Source of the DNA: Paenarthrobacter nicotinovorans
Lineage (GTDB): Bacteria > Actinomycetota > Actinomycetes > Actinomycetales > Micrococcaceae
Direction: 5' to 3'
DNA: 64,000 nucleotides
Assembly (NCBI RefSeq): GCF_021919345.1
Contig: NZ_CP089293.1
Span: forward strand, 310,001-374,000
The notes under the pieces are model-generated. The model was given only the letters and a program-made list of their open reading frames with translations. It did no database searches and had not been told where the DNA came from. A program made the translations under genes and the position numbers. Of this stretch, positions 1-8,868 are shown one piece after another; the stretch's first letter is position 1, and each line of letters starts with the position of its first letter.

Positions 1-20
1 GCACACATTGCGGCGACCCC

Positions 21-173
21 ATGACGCTGGGACGTCCCACTGAACGCGTGATTGAGGCCCCCCGGAGCACTGAAGATCCTGAAAGCCCCAATCTCCTTGA
101 GGTCTACTTGCAGACCCAGGTCCTGCATTGCCGTTGTGGTTTCCAAATGGAGGTTCCGCGCCACGTTGGGTAA
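21..173 (+). CDS. small hypothetical protein, or C-terminus of a gene cut by the left edge
   Basis: The frame is open from base 3 to a TAA at 171-173. The first ATG is at 21 and would give 50 residues. The translation reads like protein, with an acidic middle (STEDPESPNLLEVYLQTQ) and a Cys-x-Cys pair (HCRCG) near the end. No clear ribosome binding site precedes the ATG and the frame stays open to the window edge, so this may be the tail of a longer gene. I do not recognise the family. A chance open frame is possible in such GC-rich sequence. Confidence 0.4.
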   Translation: MTLGRPTERVIEAPRSTEDPESPNLLEVYLQTQVLHCRCGFQMEVPRHVG

Positions 174-213
174 CCACCGTCTCTGAATAATCCATAGCGG
201 GAGGGGTGGGTCT

Positions 214-1350
214 GTGCGCACGTTTGGTGTCGAGGAGGAACTTCTGATTGCCGATCCTTCGGACGGCATGCCATTGGCCCTCGCCACAGACATTCTGGAC
301 GTGGCGGCTGCCCACGGCGGGGATGTTGACGGTGACGCCGCTTCCCTGAAGTCCGAATTCAAGCAGGAGCAGATCGAAGTTAACTCCCGCCCTTGCCGGA
401 CGGCTGCTGAGCTCAGGGCTGAAATCCGTGCCGGCCGGGCCTTGTCCGACAAGGCGGCCAGAGCCGTGGGTGCGCGGGTGGCCGCGCTGGCTACCCCGCC
501 GGTATTCCATGCGACGCCCACCTTGGGCAATCAGCGCTACGCTGCCATGGGCACGGAATTCGGCCTGATTTCGCGTGAGCAACTCACATGCGGTTTTCAT
601 GTCCACGTATCCATCGAGTCGCCTGAGGAAGGCGTTGGGGTCCTGGACCGCATGCGGCACTGGCTCCCCGTGCTGCTTGCCCTCAGCGCCAACTCTCCCT
701 TCTGGATGGGGGCCGACACCGGCTTCGCGAGCTATCGAACACAGATCTGGAACCGGTGGCCTACTGCCGGGCCCATGGACGTATTTGGTTCGGCCGATGC
801 ATACCGCGCAGTCCTGGGGGCGCTGCTGGGCACCGGAGTTCCCATGGACGAGGGCATGATCTACTTCGACGCCCGCCTTTCCAGGGGCCATCCAACTGTC
901 GAACTCCGGATCGCGGATGTTTGCCTCTACGCAGAAGACGCGCTCACCCTGGCGGTGATCGCGCGCGCTCTCGTGGAAACTTCGGCCGCTGAATGGCGGT
1001 CGGGCGATCCGCCGTCGAGTGCTTTGACCCAGGTCATCCGCATGGCCAACTGGAAGGCGAGCCGCTTTGGCATCAACCGCGAGCTGCTTCACCCGCAGGA
1101 CCAGAGCCCGGTTGCTGCTCCGGAAGTTGCCGGCGCCTTGCTGCGCCACATCAAGCCTGCCCTGGGCAAGGCCGGAGACCTGTCGCTGGCGCGGGCCGGG
1201 GTGGCCGGCATCCTCCGCCGCGGTTCAGGCGAGCGGCTGCAGCGCCAGGCGTACGCGCGCCGGCGGCGGCTGTCCGACGTCGTGACCGCAGCCATCGCCT
1301 CCACGCACGAGTACGGGGAACTTTCGGACGCCGGGCTGCTCAGCCACTAG
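214..1350 (+). CDS. YbdK-type carboxylate-amine ligase (glutamate-cysteine ligase family 2)
   Basis: A 378-residue protein of the GCS2/YbdK family, soluble ATP-dependent ligases that join a carboxylate to an amine. Weak gamma-glutamylcysteine synthetase activity is known for E. coli YbdK. The N-terminus MRTFGVEEELLIAD carries the family signature GVEEE. The central CGFHVHVS and YRTQIWNRWP blocks and the later ELRIADVC block are also typical. The GTG start at 214 lies behind GGGAGGGG and gives the usual N-terminus and length. The true substrate in actinobacteria is generally unknown. No operon partner is evident, since the next gene is on the other strand. Confidence 0.88.
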   Translation: MRTFGVEEELLIADPSDGMPLALATDILDVAAAHGGDVDGDAASLKSEFKQEQIEVNSRPCRTAAELRAEIRAGRALSDKAARAVGARVAALATPPVFHATPTLGNQRYAAMGTEFGLISREQLTCGFHVHVSIESPEEGVGVLDRMRHWLPVLLALSANSPFWMGADTGFASYRTQIWNRWPTAGPMDVFGSADAYRAVLGALLGTGVPMDEGMIYFDARLSRGHPTVELRIADVCLYAEDALTLAVIARALVETSAAEWRSGDPPSSALTQVIRMANWKASRFGINRELLHPQDQSPVAAPEVAGALLRHIKPALGKAGDLSLARAGVAGILRRGSGERLQRQAYARRRRLSDVVTAAIASTHEYGELSDAGLLSH

Positions 1351-1437
1351 CAGTCGAAGGCCCGACGACGGCGGGCCGAGGAGCCGCCGTCGTCGCGCCT
1401 TGTGCGGGCCGTAGCCTCCGATGAAGTGCCCGGACGG

Positions 1438-1839
1438 TCAGCCCTGGTTGATGCGGATCATGTTGCCGGAGGGGTCGCGGAAGGCGCAGTCGCGCGGTCC
1501 CCACGGCTGGTCGATCGGTTCCTGGAGGACCTCTGCGCCGGACGCCCGGAGTTTCTCGAAGGTGGCGTCGAGGTCGTCCGTGCTGAAGACGAGCATCGGC
1601 ATGACGCCCTTGGTGAGGAGTTCCTGGATGGCGTCGCCGTCAGCCTGGGAGCGGCCGGCGTGCGGCGGGGAGAGGACCAGTTCGAGGTCGGGCTGGGCGT
1701 CGCTGCCCAAGGTCACCCAGCGCTGGCCATCGGAGCCGACGTCGTTGCGGACCTCCAGGCCGAGCGCGTCGCGGTAGAAGGCGAGCGACTCATCGACATC
1801 GTTGACAGTGACGTGTGCGTACTTCAATGAAATGTTCAT
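1438..1839 (-). CDS. VOC (glyoxalase/bleomycin-resistance fold) family protein
   Basis: About 133 residues with the vicinal-oxygen-chelate fold. MNISLKYAHVTVNDVDESL is the first beta-alpha unit, followed by FYRDALGLEVRND. The C-terminus ends in a DPSGNMIRI block with the usual metal-ligand glutamate/aspartate context. The internal ATG at 1839 is chosen because upstream codons lack family similarity. It lies just downstream of the AraC-type gene on the same strand, about 10 bases away, so the pair is probably co-transcribed. This AraC-plus-VOC arrangement is common in actinobacteria. The substrate cannot be inferred. Confidence 0.82.
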   Translation of the reverse strand: MNISLKYAHVTVNDVDESLAFYRDALGLEVRNDVGSDGQRWVTLGSDAQPDLELVLSPPHAGRSQADGDAIQELLTKGVMPMLVFSTDDLDATFEKLRASGAEVLQEPIDQPWGPRDCAFRDPSGNMIRINQG

Positions 1840-1849
1840 GAACCACACG

Positions 1850-2299
1850 CTATTGCAGCTTGGGAGCCTGCGCTTCTTCAATCCTGCTCAGGTTGGTGTT
1901 GCCCTTCCTGTCGGGGCGAGTGTGCTGTTTGGCGATGCAGTTCGGCATGGCTTTCACGGCGTGGTGCTCCCGGGAGCGGTACTCGCTGGGCGTGATCCCT
2001 ACGATTTCAGTGAAGCGGCTGCTGAAGGAGCCCAGGGAGGTACAGCCGACTTCCATGCAGGCATCCGTAACGCTGGTCCCGGCACGAAGGAGGGCCATGG
2101 CCCGTTCTATCCGCCGGGTCATCAGGTAGTTGTAGGGCGATTCGCCGTATGCGGCCTTGAACTGGCGGGAGAAGTGCGCCGGTGACATGAGGGCGCCGGC
2201 TGCCATGGTGGGCACGTCCAAAGGACGCGCGTACTCGCGGTCTATGAAGTCGCGGGCGCGCCGCAGATGGGCCAGATTGGCCAGTTCCTGCGGTGTCAT
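1850..2299 (-). CDS. AraC-family transcriptional regulator (DNA-binding domain only)
   Basis: 149 residues made almost entirely of an AraC/XylS double helix-turn-helix: RRARDFIDREYARPLDVPTM, then MSPAHFSRQFKAAYGESP and ACMEVGCTSLGSFSSRF. There is no N-terminal sensor domain. The last ~35 residues are basic and look disordered. Stand-alone AraC domains of this size are frequent regulators of an adjacent VOC gene, which here follows directly on the same strand (start 1839). The ATG at 2297-2299 is close to the divergent esterase start at 2320, so the two promoters must overlap. Confidence 0.85.
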   Translation of the reverse strand: MTPQELANLAHLRRARDFIDREYARPLDVPTMAAGALMSPAHFSRQFKAAYGESPYNYLMTRRIERAMALLRAGTSVTDACMEVGCTSLGSFSSRFTEIVGITPSEYRSREHHAVKAMPNCIAKQHTRPDRKGNTNLSRIEEAQAPKLQ

Positions 2300-2319
2300 G
2301 GCGTCAGTCTACTAGGCTC

Positions 2320-2943
2320 ATGCCCATGGAATCAGTGGTCTGGTCAAAGCCCGAAAACCAGCGCAAGGGCACTCCTTTGCTGGTGATGCTGCATGGTTAC
2401 GGCACCAGCGAGCAGCGCATGGTCAACCTTTTTGACCAACTGCCCACGGACTTCACCTGTGCCGCGTTGCGGGGGCCCAAGGTTATCGGCGACGATTACG
2501 GGTGGTTCCTGCTGGACTACTTCCTGACCAACGACTTCGCGGATGTGATTGCCTCCACAAATGCGGTGTTCGACTGGATCAACTCCGTGAAAGACAACCA
2601 CAGCAGCGTCAGTTTGCTCGGCTACTCACAGGGCATGGCCATGGCCAGCACGCTTCTGCGGTTGCGGCCCGGGTCGTTCAAAGCCACCGTCGGCTTGTCC
2701 GGATTTGTCCTGGACAACGACCTGCTTGCCCTGAGTGAATCATTCGACACCCCGCCGCCGTTCTTTTGGGGAAGGGACAATGCGGACCCCGTGATCAACG
2801 AGGACGCGATCGCCCACACGGAGGAGTGGTTGAACGCCAACACGGCGTTGACGGCACGTACCTATCCCGGGATGGGGCACCGGATAGACCCTGTCGAATT
2901 GGTGGATGTCAGTGCTTTCCTGAAGTACTACGTGCTGGGCTAG
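2320..2943 (+). CDS. alpha/beta-hydrolase, phospholipase/carboxylesterase family
   Basis: A cytosolic serine esterase of the small carboxylesterase group (about 207 residues). The nucleophile elbow is GYSQGM and the oxyanion-hole region is MLHGYG. The acidic residue is in NADPVI and the catalytic histidine is in GMGHRID near the C-terminus, so the triad is complete. Two in-frame ATGs, 2320 and 2326, are both plausible and neither has a good Shine-Dalgarno. Upstream codons would run into the divergent AraC gene. The natural ester is unknown; these proteins usually hydrolyse short-chain esters. Confidence 0.82.
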   Translation: MPMESVVWSKPENQRKGTPLLVMLHGYGTSEQRMVNLFDQLPTDFTCAALRGPKVIGDDYGWFLLDYFLTNDFADVIASTNAVFDWINSVKDNHSSVSLLGYSQGMAMASTLLRLRPGSFKATVGLSGFVLDNDLLALSESFDTPPPFFWGRDNADPVINEDAIAHTEEWLNANTALTARTYPGMGHRIDPVELVDVSAFLKYYVLG

Positions 2944-3040
2944 GGCTGGATTAGAAGGCATTCCCACCCCGGAATCAAACCTGTTGGTGAGATTCGCGTC
3001 ACAATTTCGCATTCAACCGCACTCTATTGAATGACAAAAT

Positions 3041-3054
3041 TGTAAGCGCTTACA
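3041..3054. promoter_or_regulatory. LacI-type operator TGTAAGCGCTTACA
   Basis: A perfect 14-bp palindrome with the central CG typical of LacI/GalR operators, placed about 75 bases upstream of the LacI gene start at 3130. It is the only such site in the intergenic gap. It probably mediates autoregulation and control of the downstream phosphoglucomutase and phosphorylase genes. Confidence 0.8.
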
Positions 3055-3129
3055 CTTTTGGCTGGTGACCCGGTCCGGGACATACGCCAAGGCGTCAGGC
3101 GAGCATGGAAAGGGTTGAGGCCGTGTTGC

Positions 3130-4149
3130 ATGGTTAGGACTCACAGGGTGACAATCCAGGACGTAGCCGTCCTTTCCGGGTTGTCGATTTGCACGGTATC
3201 GCGGGCACTCAGGAAGCTCCCCAACGTTTCCGAAAAGGCCCAGTCGCGGGTGGCTGAAGCTGCCAGCAAGCTCGGCTACAAAGCCTCGGCCGCCGCATCC
3301 AGGCTGGCCGGCGGAAACACAGGGGCGGTGGCGATCGTCGCCCCCACCGCCACATCGTGGTTCTTCTCCCAGGCCGTGGAAGCTGCAGAGGAGGTTCTGG
3401 GTGACAGTGGCTACGACACGGTCCTGATCAGCCTCCGCAACAAGGCCACTGTCCGGAAGCAGTTCTTCGCGGACCTTGAAAACCTCGCGCAGAGGGTCGA
3501 CGGACTGCTGTTGCTCAACATTGACCTCGACCCCGGAGAACTGGAAGCGTTGGAAGCCTGCGGACTGGCAGTGACCAGCGTGGGCATGCGAAATGTTCCG
3601 TGGGACAATGTAGGTATCGATGACGAACACGCTGCCTGGCAGGCAACCCAACACCTGCTGGGGCTGGGCCATTGGAACTTGGCCGTTCTCTCGAGCAATG
3701 AACACTCCGTTGTGACTGAGACACCTCGGTTCCGTGGCTTCCGGCGTGCGCTGGATGAACACCACCTCACCGTCCACCCGGACCTTGTGGTGGCTTCAGG
3801 GCCAGGTATCGACGACGGGCGGCGGGCCATGACTGAGCTCATCACCCGCGGCGCGAAGCCCACGGCAGTGTTCGCCCACTGTGACGAGGCCGCGTTCGGT
3901 GCATTGACCGCGCTCCGGGAATACGGCTTGTCCGTGCCGAAAAACGTGTCCGTGATCGGAATAGATGACCACCCGATGAGCTGGTTCCTGGGTCTCAGCA
4001 CCGTGGCGCAGCCGGTAGCTGACCAGGGCGCCTTCGCTGCGAACCTGCTGTGCGAACGACTCCTGAATAACGAATCCCCCCACCAACCCTCCAACCACTT
4101 GCTCGATACCAAGCTCATCGAACGCAAAACCACGCGCCACAAGCGCTGA
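3130..4149 (+). CDS. LacI-family repressor of the GH65 module
   Basis: About 339 residues. The N-terminal LacI helix-turn-helix and hinge read VTIQDVAVLSGLSICTVSRA, followed by LGYKASAAASRLAGG. A periplasmic-binding-protein-like sugar sensor follows, with DGLLLLNIDL and VSVIGIDDHPMS blocks. The ATG at 3130 gives the canonical short leader before the helix-turn-helix; longer starts lack similarity. It is followed within 10 bases by a beta-phosphoglucomutase gene and then a GH65 phosphorylase, so it should repress a disaccharide-utilisation operon through the palindrome at 3041-3054. The inducer is inferred, not shown. Confidence 0.9.
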   Translation: MVRTHRVTIQDVAVLSGLSICTVSRALRKLPNVSEKAQSRVAEAASKLGYKASAAASRLAGGNTGAVAIVAPTATSWFFSQAVEAAEEVLGDSGYDTVLISLRNKATVRKQFFADLENLAQRVDGLLLLNIDLDPGELEALEACGLAVTSVGMRNVPWDNVGIDDEHAAWQATQHLLGLGHWNLAVLSSNEHSVVTETPRFRGFRRALDEHHLTVHPDLVVASGPGIDDGRRAMTELITRGAKPTAVFAHCDEAAFGALTALREYGLSVPKNVSVIGIDDHPMSWFLGLSTVAQPVADQGAFAANLLCERLLNNESPHQPSNHLLDTKLIERKTTRHKR

Positions 4150-4157
4150 ACGGAACT

Positions 4158-4889
4158 ATGCACATGACTGACCTTCGTAATGCCTGGACCGGCGCCTCGG
4201 CGCTCCTGTTCGATCTCGACGGCGTGCTGACGCCCACTGCCGTGGTGCACGAGCAGGCATGGCAGGAACTGTTCGACGGTTACCTGGCCCGGATCGGGCA
4301 CCAGGAGGGCTACCAGGAGAGCGACTACTTCGACCACATCGATGGCAAGCCGCGCTTTGACGGCGTCCGGGACTTCCTGACCTCCCGGGGCATCACGCTC
4401 CCGGAAGGCCCAACGGCCGACTCACCCACGAACCAGACCGTCCAGGGGCTCGGCAACCGCAAGAACGCCATCTTCAACGAAATCGTGGACACCCGGGGAG
4501 TGGAGCCCTACGAAGGTTCCGTCAAATTCATCAATGCGGCCTTGGAACGGGGACTCAAGATCGCAGTCGTCTCCTCGTCAAGGAACGCTCCTGCCGTGCT
4601 GAAGGCAGCGGGACTCGACCACAACTTCGAGGTAGTCGTCGACGGCCAGGTGGCCGCCGCCGTCGGACTTCCCGGCAAGCCGGACCCGGCCACCTACGTG
4701 TATGGAGCAGGCCTGCTGGGCGTACCCGTGGAGGAATGCATCGTCGTGGAAGACGCCGTGTCCGGGGTGCAGGCCGGCGCGGGAGCTCCCTTCTACGCCG
4801 TGATCGGCGTGGACCGCGGTGCGGGCCGCCAGACCTTGCTCGATGCCGGCGCCACGCTGGTGGTCGACGACCTCAACGAACTTCTCTGA
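4158..4889 (+). CDS. beta-phosphoglucomutase-like HAD hydrolase
   Basis: 243 residues of the HAD superfamily. Motif I is LLFDLDGVLTPT, with both catalytic aspartates; motif II is VVSSSRNAP. The lysine of motif III is in GLPGKPDPATY, and motif IV is CIVVEDAVSGVQAG. The cap region after motif I (HIDGKPRFDGVRDFL) matches beta-phosphoglucomutases that convert beta-glucose 1-phosphate to glucose 6-phosphate. The gene lies directly before the GH65 phosphorylase, which would supply that substrate. ATGs at 4158 and 4164 are equally possible. A sugar-phosphate phosphatase is the alternative reading. Confidence 0.85.
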   Translation: MHMTDLRNAWTGASALLFDLDGVLTPTAVVHEQAWQELFDGYLARIGHQEGYQESDYFDHIDGKPRFDGVRDFLTSRGITLPEGPTADSPTNQTVQGLGNRKNAIFNEIVDTRGVEPYEGSVKFINAALERGLKIAVVSSSRNAPAVLKAAGLDHNFEVVVDGQVAAAVGLPGKPDPATYVYGAGLLGVPVEECIVVEDAVSGVQAGAGAPFYAVIGVDRGAGRQTLLDAGATLVVDDLNELL

Positions 4890-4919
4890 CCCTACTTTTT
4901 CGAAGGACTTCAACAGCCC

Positions 4920-7277
4920 ATGGCACTCATCAGCTCCGATCGGCTGCGTTTCCCCTGCGAGCCCTGGAAGCTTGTGGAAAACATCCACGTACCCGGTGAC
5001 GAGGGAACGTTGGAAACGCTGTTCGCGCTCGGCAACGGCCACCTCGGCATCCGTGGATCCCATTCCACGGCGGGAGACAGCGAGCTTCCCGGCACGTTCA
5101 TCAACGGTTTCCATGAGATCTGGGACATCAAGCATGCCGAAAACGCCTATGGATTCGCACGGACGGGCCAACGGATCGTGTACGTACCGGATGCCAACAA
5201 CTTCACGGTTTCCATTGATGGCGAAGCCCTGAGCCTTGCCGAGTCCACGGTGTTGGACTATCACCGCAGTGTGGACTTCTCCACAGGCGTTTACGAGGAA
5301 CGCATCGTGTGGTCCTGCCGGTCCGGCGCGACCGTCACCACAGTGGAGCGCCGCGCGGTCGGCTTCGATTCCCGCGGATGCCTTGGCCTTGAACTGTCGT
5401 TGTCAGCGGACCGTGACGTGTCCGCGGACATCACCTCCGGCGTCGTGAACCGCCAGGACCAGCCTGTGGAGGACCACTCGGTCCATGACCCCCGGCGTTC
5501 GGGGCGGCACGCCGGGCGGGTACTGCTGCCACTTCACCTCCAAGGCGCCGATGGTTCGCTCCGCCTTGCCTGGGAAACGTCGGAGTCGCGCCAGCGCGTG
5601 GCGATGGCCGTCGACCACTGGATTTCGGCCGAAGGCCAGCCGTTCGAAACGCTGGTGGCGGAGGACGAGTCCTCCGTCCGTTACGTTCTGGCAATCCACG
5701 ACGGCGACACTTTCCGTTTGGAGAAGACGGTCAGTTACGTCGTGGCCGGGTCAGCCGGGGATGCCGAGGACCGTGGCGAGAGCCTGGCCGCTGAGGCGGA
5801 GGCCAACCTGGTGCCGTTCTCCGAGATCCTGGCCCAGAGCAAAGCGCATTACGACGAGTACTGGACCACTGCTGATGTATCGATCGGCGGCCAGGCCGAG
5901 ATGCAGCAGGCAGTGCGCTGGGGTCTGTTCCAACTCGCGCAAGCCACTGCCCGTGCCGGTGTGGCCGGCATTCCCGCGAAGGGGGTCAGCGGCTCCGGCT
6001 ACGAGGGCCACTACTTCTGGGACCAGGAGATCTACCTCCTGCCTTACCTGACCTACACCAACCCCTGCGGCGCCAGGAAAGTGCTCGAATCACGCCACGC
6101 GATGCTGCCGGATGCGAGGGTACGGGCCAAGGAACTCAGCGTGGACGGTGCGTTGTTCCCGTGGCGCACCATCAACGGCCTGGAAGCGAGTGCCTACTAT
6201 GCGGCGGGAACTGCCCAGTTCCACATCGCCGCCGCCATTGCGTTCGCTGCCAACCGCTACCAGTGGGCCAGCGGCGATGACACGTTCAGCGCAGAGCTGG
6301 GTGCCGACCTGCTGATCGAGACGGCCCGCATGTGGGCCTCGCTGGGATTCTTCGGCAAGGACGGAATGTTCCACATCCACGGCGTCACCGGGCCGGACGA
6401 GTACACGGCTGTGGTGAACGACAACCTGTACACCAACGTCATGGCACGCTTTAACCTCCGGGCAGCGGCCGCGCTGGAACACGAGGGCATCGCCGAAACC
6501 GAGCGCATGGTGTGGAGGCAGGCCGCTGAACGGATGTCCCTCCCGTACGACCCCCACCTCCAGGTCTTCAGCCAGGACAACGACTTCATGACCCTGGAAC
6601 CCTGGGACTGGAATACGCCCAAGTCCAAGTACCCGTTGCTCCTGAACTTCCACCCGCTGGTGATTTACCGCCACCAGGTCCTCAAGCAGGCTGACACGGT
6701 GCTGGCCATGTTCCTCCAGTGGCAGGACTTCACCGCTGAAGAGAAGCAGCGCGCTTTCGACTTCTACGATCCCATCACGACCGGCGACTCCACCCTGTCC
6801 GCGTGCGTGCAGGGCATCATGGCGGCCGAGGTCGGTTACGGGGACGTCGCGTTGCAGCACTTCACCGAGGCCTTGTTCATCGACCTCGACAACTCGCACG
6901 GCAACACCATTGACGGCGTCCACATTGCCTCCACCGGCGGCATCTGGAGCTCCTTGGTCTGTGGTTTCGCGGGAATGCGGGACCAGGGCGAGGTGCTGCG
7001 CTTCGATCCCCGGCTGCCTGTTGAATGGGACGGCTTGTCCTTCCGGCTCAAGGTGCAGGGCCGACTGCTGGCCGTCGAGCTGGAACAAGGGTCCATTGCG
7101 TTGACCCTCGTGCCTGGCCCCGACTACAGCGAGGAGCCGTTGCAGGTGAAAGTGCGGGACTACGACGTCACTGTTGGTGCCGCCACCGTCCAGGTGCCGC
7201 TGGAGGACGTTCCCGTCCCGCCGCCGTCGATCTTCCCCAGCGTTTTCCCGACGGCGGGTCTTCCGATCATCCGGTAA
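4920..7277 (+). CDS. glycoside hydrolase family 65 phosphorylase (maltose/trehalose/kojibiose type)
   Basis: 785 residues, the usual size for bacterial GH65 inverting disaccharide phosphorylases. These cleave an alpha-glucoside with phosphate, giving beta-glucose 1-phosphate and glucose. The N-terminal beta-sandwich begins with ETLFALGNGHLGIRGS. The (alpha/alpha)6 catalytic domain carries GHYFWDQEIYLLPYL, and the general acid is in HGVTGPDEYT (E494). The phosphate loop is in STGGIWSSLVCGFAG. Coupling with beta-phosphoglucomutase in one operon supports phosphorolysis over hydrolysis. Specificity (maltose, trehalose, kojibiose, nigerose) cannot be read from sequence alone. No dedicated sugar transporter lies in the module. 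Confidence 0.9.
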   Translation: MALISSDRLRFPCEPWKLVENIHVPGDEGTLETLFALGNGHLGIRGSHSTAGDSELPGTFINGFHEIWDIKHAENAYGFARTGQRIVYVPDANNFTVSIDGEALSLAESTVLDYHRSVDFSTGVYEERIVWSCRSGATVTTVERRAVGFDSRGCLGLELSLSADRDVSADITSGVVNRQDQPVEDHSVHDPRRSGRHAGRVLLPLHLQGADGSLRLAWETSESRQRVAMAVDHWISAEGQPFETLVAEDESSVRYVLAIHDGDTFRLEKTVSYVVAGSAGDAEDRGESLAAEAEANLVPFSEILAQSKAHYDEYWTTADVSIGGQAEMQQAVRWGLFQLAQATARAGVAGIPAKGVSGSGYEGHYFWDQEIYLLPYLTYTNPCGARKVLESRHAMLPDARVRAKELSVDGALFPWRTINGLEASAYYAAGTAQFHIAAAIAFAANRYQWASGDDTFSAELGADLLIETARMWASLGFFGKDGMFHIHGVTGPDEYTAVVNDNLYTNVMARFNLRAAAALEHEGIAETERMVWRQAAERMSLPYDPHLQVFSQDNDFMTLEPWDWNTPKSKYPLLLNFHPLVIYRHQVLKQADTVLAMFLQWQDFTAEEKQRAFDFYDPITTGDSTLSACVQGIMAAEVGYGDVALQHFTEALFIDLDNSHGNTIDGVHIASTGGIWSSLVCGFAGMRDQGEVLRFDPRLPVEWDGLSFRLKVQGRLLAVELEQGSIALTLVPGPDYSEEPLQVKVRDYDVTVGAATVQVPLEDVPVPPPSIFPSVFPTAGLPIIR

Positions 7278-7282
7278 CCCGT

Positions 7283-7474
7283 TCAGGAAGCCCGCGACGT
7301 GTGGTCTTCAATCAGGCCACTCGCCGCGATTTCCCGCAGCGAATAAATGGCTTTGGCTGCCGTGGCCCTGTCCTGGAAACAGATGGAGAGCGCGAGTTCA
7401 GTCCCGTCGGCATCGACGAGGCGGACCCGGCAATCACCGCCTGATTCGTCGAACAGTTCAAAGTGGCCGGCCAT
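7283..7474 (-). CDS. DUF1508/YegP-like small protein
   Basis: 63 residues resembling one YegP/DUF1508 repeat: a short beta-strand start (HFELFDESGGDCRVRLVDADG), then a helix-containing second half. Function is unknown; related proteins are small, soluble and sometimes stress-induced. Its ATG abuts the stop codon of the upstream gene at 7475 on the same strand, so the two are translationally coupled. Confidence 0.7.
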   Translation of the reverse strand: MAGHFELFDESGGDCRVRLVDADGTELALSICFQDRATAAKAIYSLREIAASGLIEDHTSRAS

Positions 7475-7855
7475 TTACGCCGCCCCCTTCCTGGTGGCGG
7501 GTGCCTCTGCTGCGGGCGCCTGCGGGCGGCCTTCCGCGGTTCGACGCCGGTCCAACTCGCTGTTGATCAGTTCCAGCAGCGCTTGGGCCGGCTCGGACAG
7601 GTGGTGGGTGTCCGGGGAACCCAGCTGGTCGCAGTGAAGGAGGACGTGGCGGATCCTCTCCAGTTCGCGGGAGGGCACCAGCGGCCAGCGGTGAAAAAGC
7701 TGCCTTACGGCTATGGCACCCAGCAGGGCGTCGGGTTTGTTGGCTGCGCCATGGCTTCCTTGGGTGACTGCTGCTCTTCGTCGAGCAACGGAGGCTGCGG
7801 AAGCTGCGACACCATGGGTGAGAAGAATGTTGGCTTTGAAGGAATTGGGGGCCAT
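7475..7855 (-). CDS. hypothetical protein coupled to DUF1508 gene
   Basis: 126 residues of unknown family. The N-terminal ~45 residues are Ala/Arg/Ser-rich and low-complexity. The middle holds a helical segment (LVPSRELERIRHVLLHCDQL, then PAQALLELINSELDRR), and the C-terminus is an Ala/Pro-rich tail. A clear Shine-Dalgarno (GGGAGG, 5-base spacing) precedes the ATG at 7855, which supports translation. The stop touches the start of the DUF1508-like gene, so the two form an operon. I do not assign a function. Confidence 0.6.
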   Translation of the reverse strand: MAPNSFKANILLTHGVAASAASVARRRAAVTQGSHGAANKPDALLGAIAVRQLFHRWPLVPSRELERIRHVLLHCDQLGSPDTHHLSEPAQALLELINSELDRRRTAEGRPQAPAAEAPATRKGAA

Positions 7856-7976
7856 GAGGACCTCCCTGATGAGAGCGATGAAAGCCGACTGCGTGACTCT
7901 GAATCCAGCTTACAGAATGTGAGTTATGTCATGTCAATCGTTACGCGCGGTTGCCGGGACCTGCAATAGTGGCAGG

Positions 7977-8732
7977 ATGACCGACCAGCAGGAGCTCTGG
8001 AACGAAGAAACCGCGCAGCAGTACGACACCCCCGGTGAAGGCATGTTCTCGCCCGACGTGCTGGGCCCCACCGTTCAGGTGTTGTCGGAACTCGCCGGTG
8101 ACGGTGCCGTCGTCGAATTCGCGATCGGTACCGGCAGGGTGGCGGTGCCCCTCGTCGAAGCAGGTGTGCCCGTGAGCGGCATAGAACTTTCCCACGCGAT
8201 GATCCGGCGGCTGCGGTCGAAGGCAGACGCGGCCACCATCCCGGTGGTTCAGGGCGACATGGCCGAAGCGCAGGTGCAGGGCGAGTTCACGTTGGCGTAC
8301 CTGGTGTTCAACACCATCGCCAACCTCCTGACCCAGGAGGAGCAGGTCCGCTGCTTCCAGAACGCGGCCAGGCATCTGGCGCCAGGCGGTCGTTTCGTCA
8401 TTGAGCTGTGGGTGCCGCAGCTGCGCTCACTGCCGCCCGGACACGGTGGAACAGTTGAAGTGAGCCAGCCTGGTTACCTCTTGGTGGACAGCTATGACGT
8501 TCTTCGCCAGCATGTCATCTCCCACCACGTGCGCTTCGGCCCGGGCCTGTCCGACGGCAGGGATGCGCGCATCAGCCGGACGCCACACCGCTACATCTGG
8601 CCCAGCGAACTGGACCTCATGGCGCGGATAGCCGGGTTCCAGCTCGAATCCAGGTGGGCGGACTGGGACCGCAGCGACTTCACGGCCGAGTCCAGGAGCC
8701 ACGTGTCGGTGTACCGGCTCGTGCACCGTTAG
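7977..8732 (+). CDS. class I SAM-dependent methyltransferase
   Basis: 251 residues with a Rossmann-type methyltransferase core. Motif I VVEFAIGTGRVAVPLVEAG binds S-adenosylmethionine. It is followed by VSGIELSHAMIRRL (acidic ribose ligand), PVVQGDMAEA, and AYLVFNTIANLLTQE around motif IV. The ATG at 7977 fits the family N-terminus (NEETAQQYD). The substrate is unknown. The PheS-like ligase lies 270 bases downstream on the same strand but appears to have its own promoter, so linkage is uncertain. Confidence 0.85.
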   Translation: MTDQQELWNEETAQQYDTPGEGMFSPDVLGPTVQVLSELAGDGAVVEFAIGTGRVAVPLVEAGVPVSGIELSHAMIRRLRSKADAATIPVVQGDMAEAQVQGEFTLAYLVFNTIANLLTQEEQVRCFQNAARHLAPGGRFVIELWVPQLRSLPPGHGGTVEVSQPGYLLVDSYDVLRQHVISHHVRFGPGLSDGRDARISRTPHRYIWPSELDLMARIAGFQLESRWADWDRSDFTAESRSHVSVYRLVHR

Positions 8733-8856
8733 GGTCAACCTGACTGTGACCAAGCCCATCACGGGTTGTCCGGTGCGGGCCTGTCAAGCGGTCTGCAGTA
8801 AGGCTTCCGGGCCTTGCCATAGGTCCGGTGCCCTGTGCAGTCGCCACGGACCCGGG

Positions 8857-8862
8857 TATAGT
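8857..8862 (+). promoter_or_regulatory. candidate -10 element upstream of the PheS-like ligase
   Basis: TATAGT is a good -10 hexamer, rare in this GC-rich context. It would place a transcription start near 8869 and give a ~134-base 5' leader before the ligase start at 9003. No convincing -35 is visible at the usual spacing. Confidence 0.45.
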
Positions 8863-8868
8863 CGGCCC

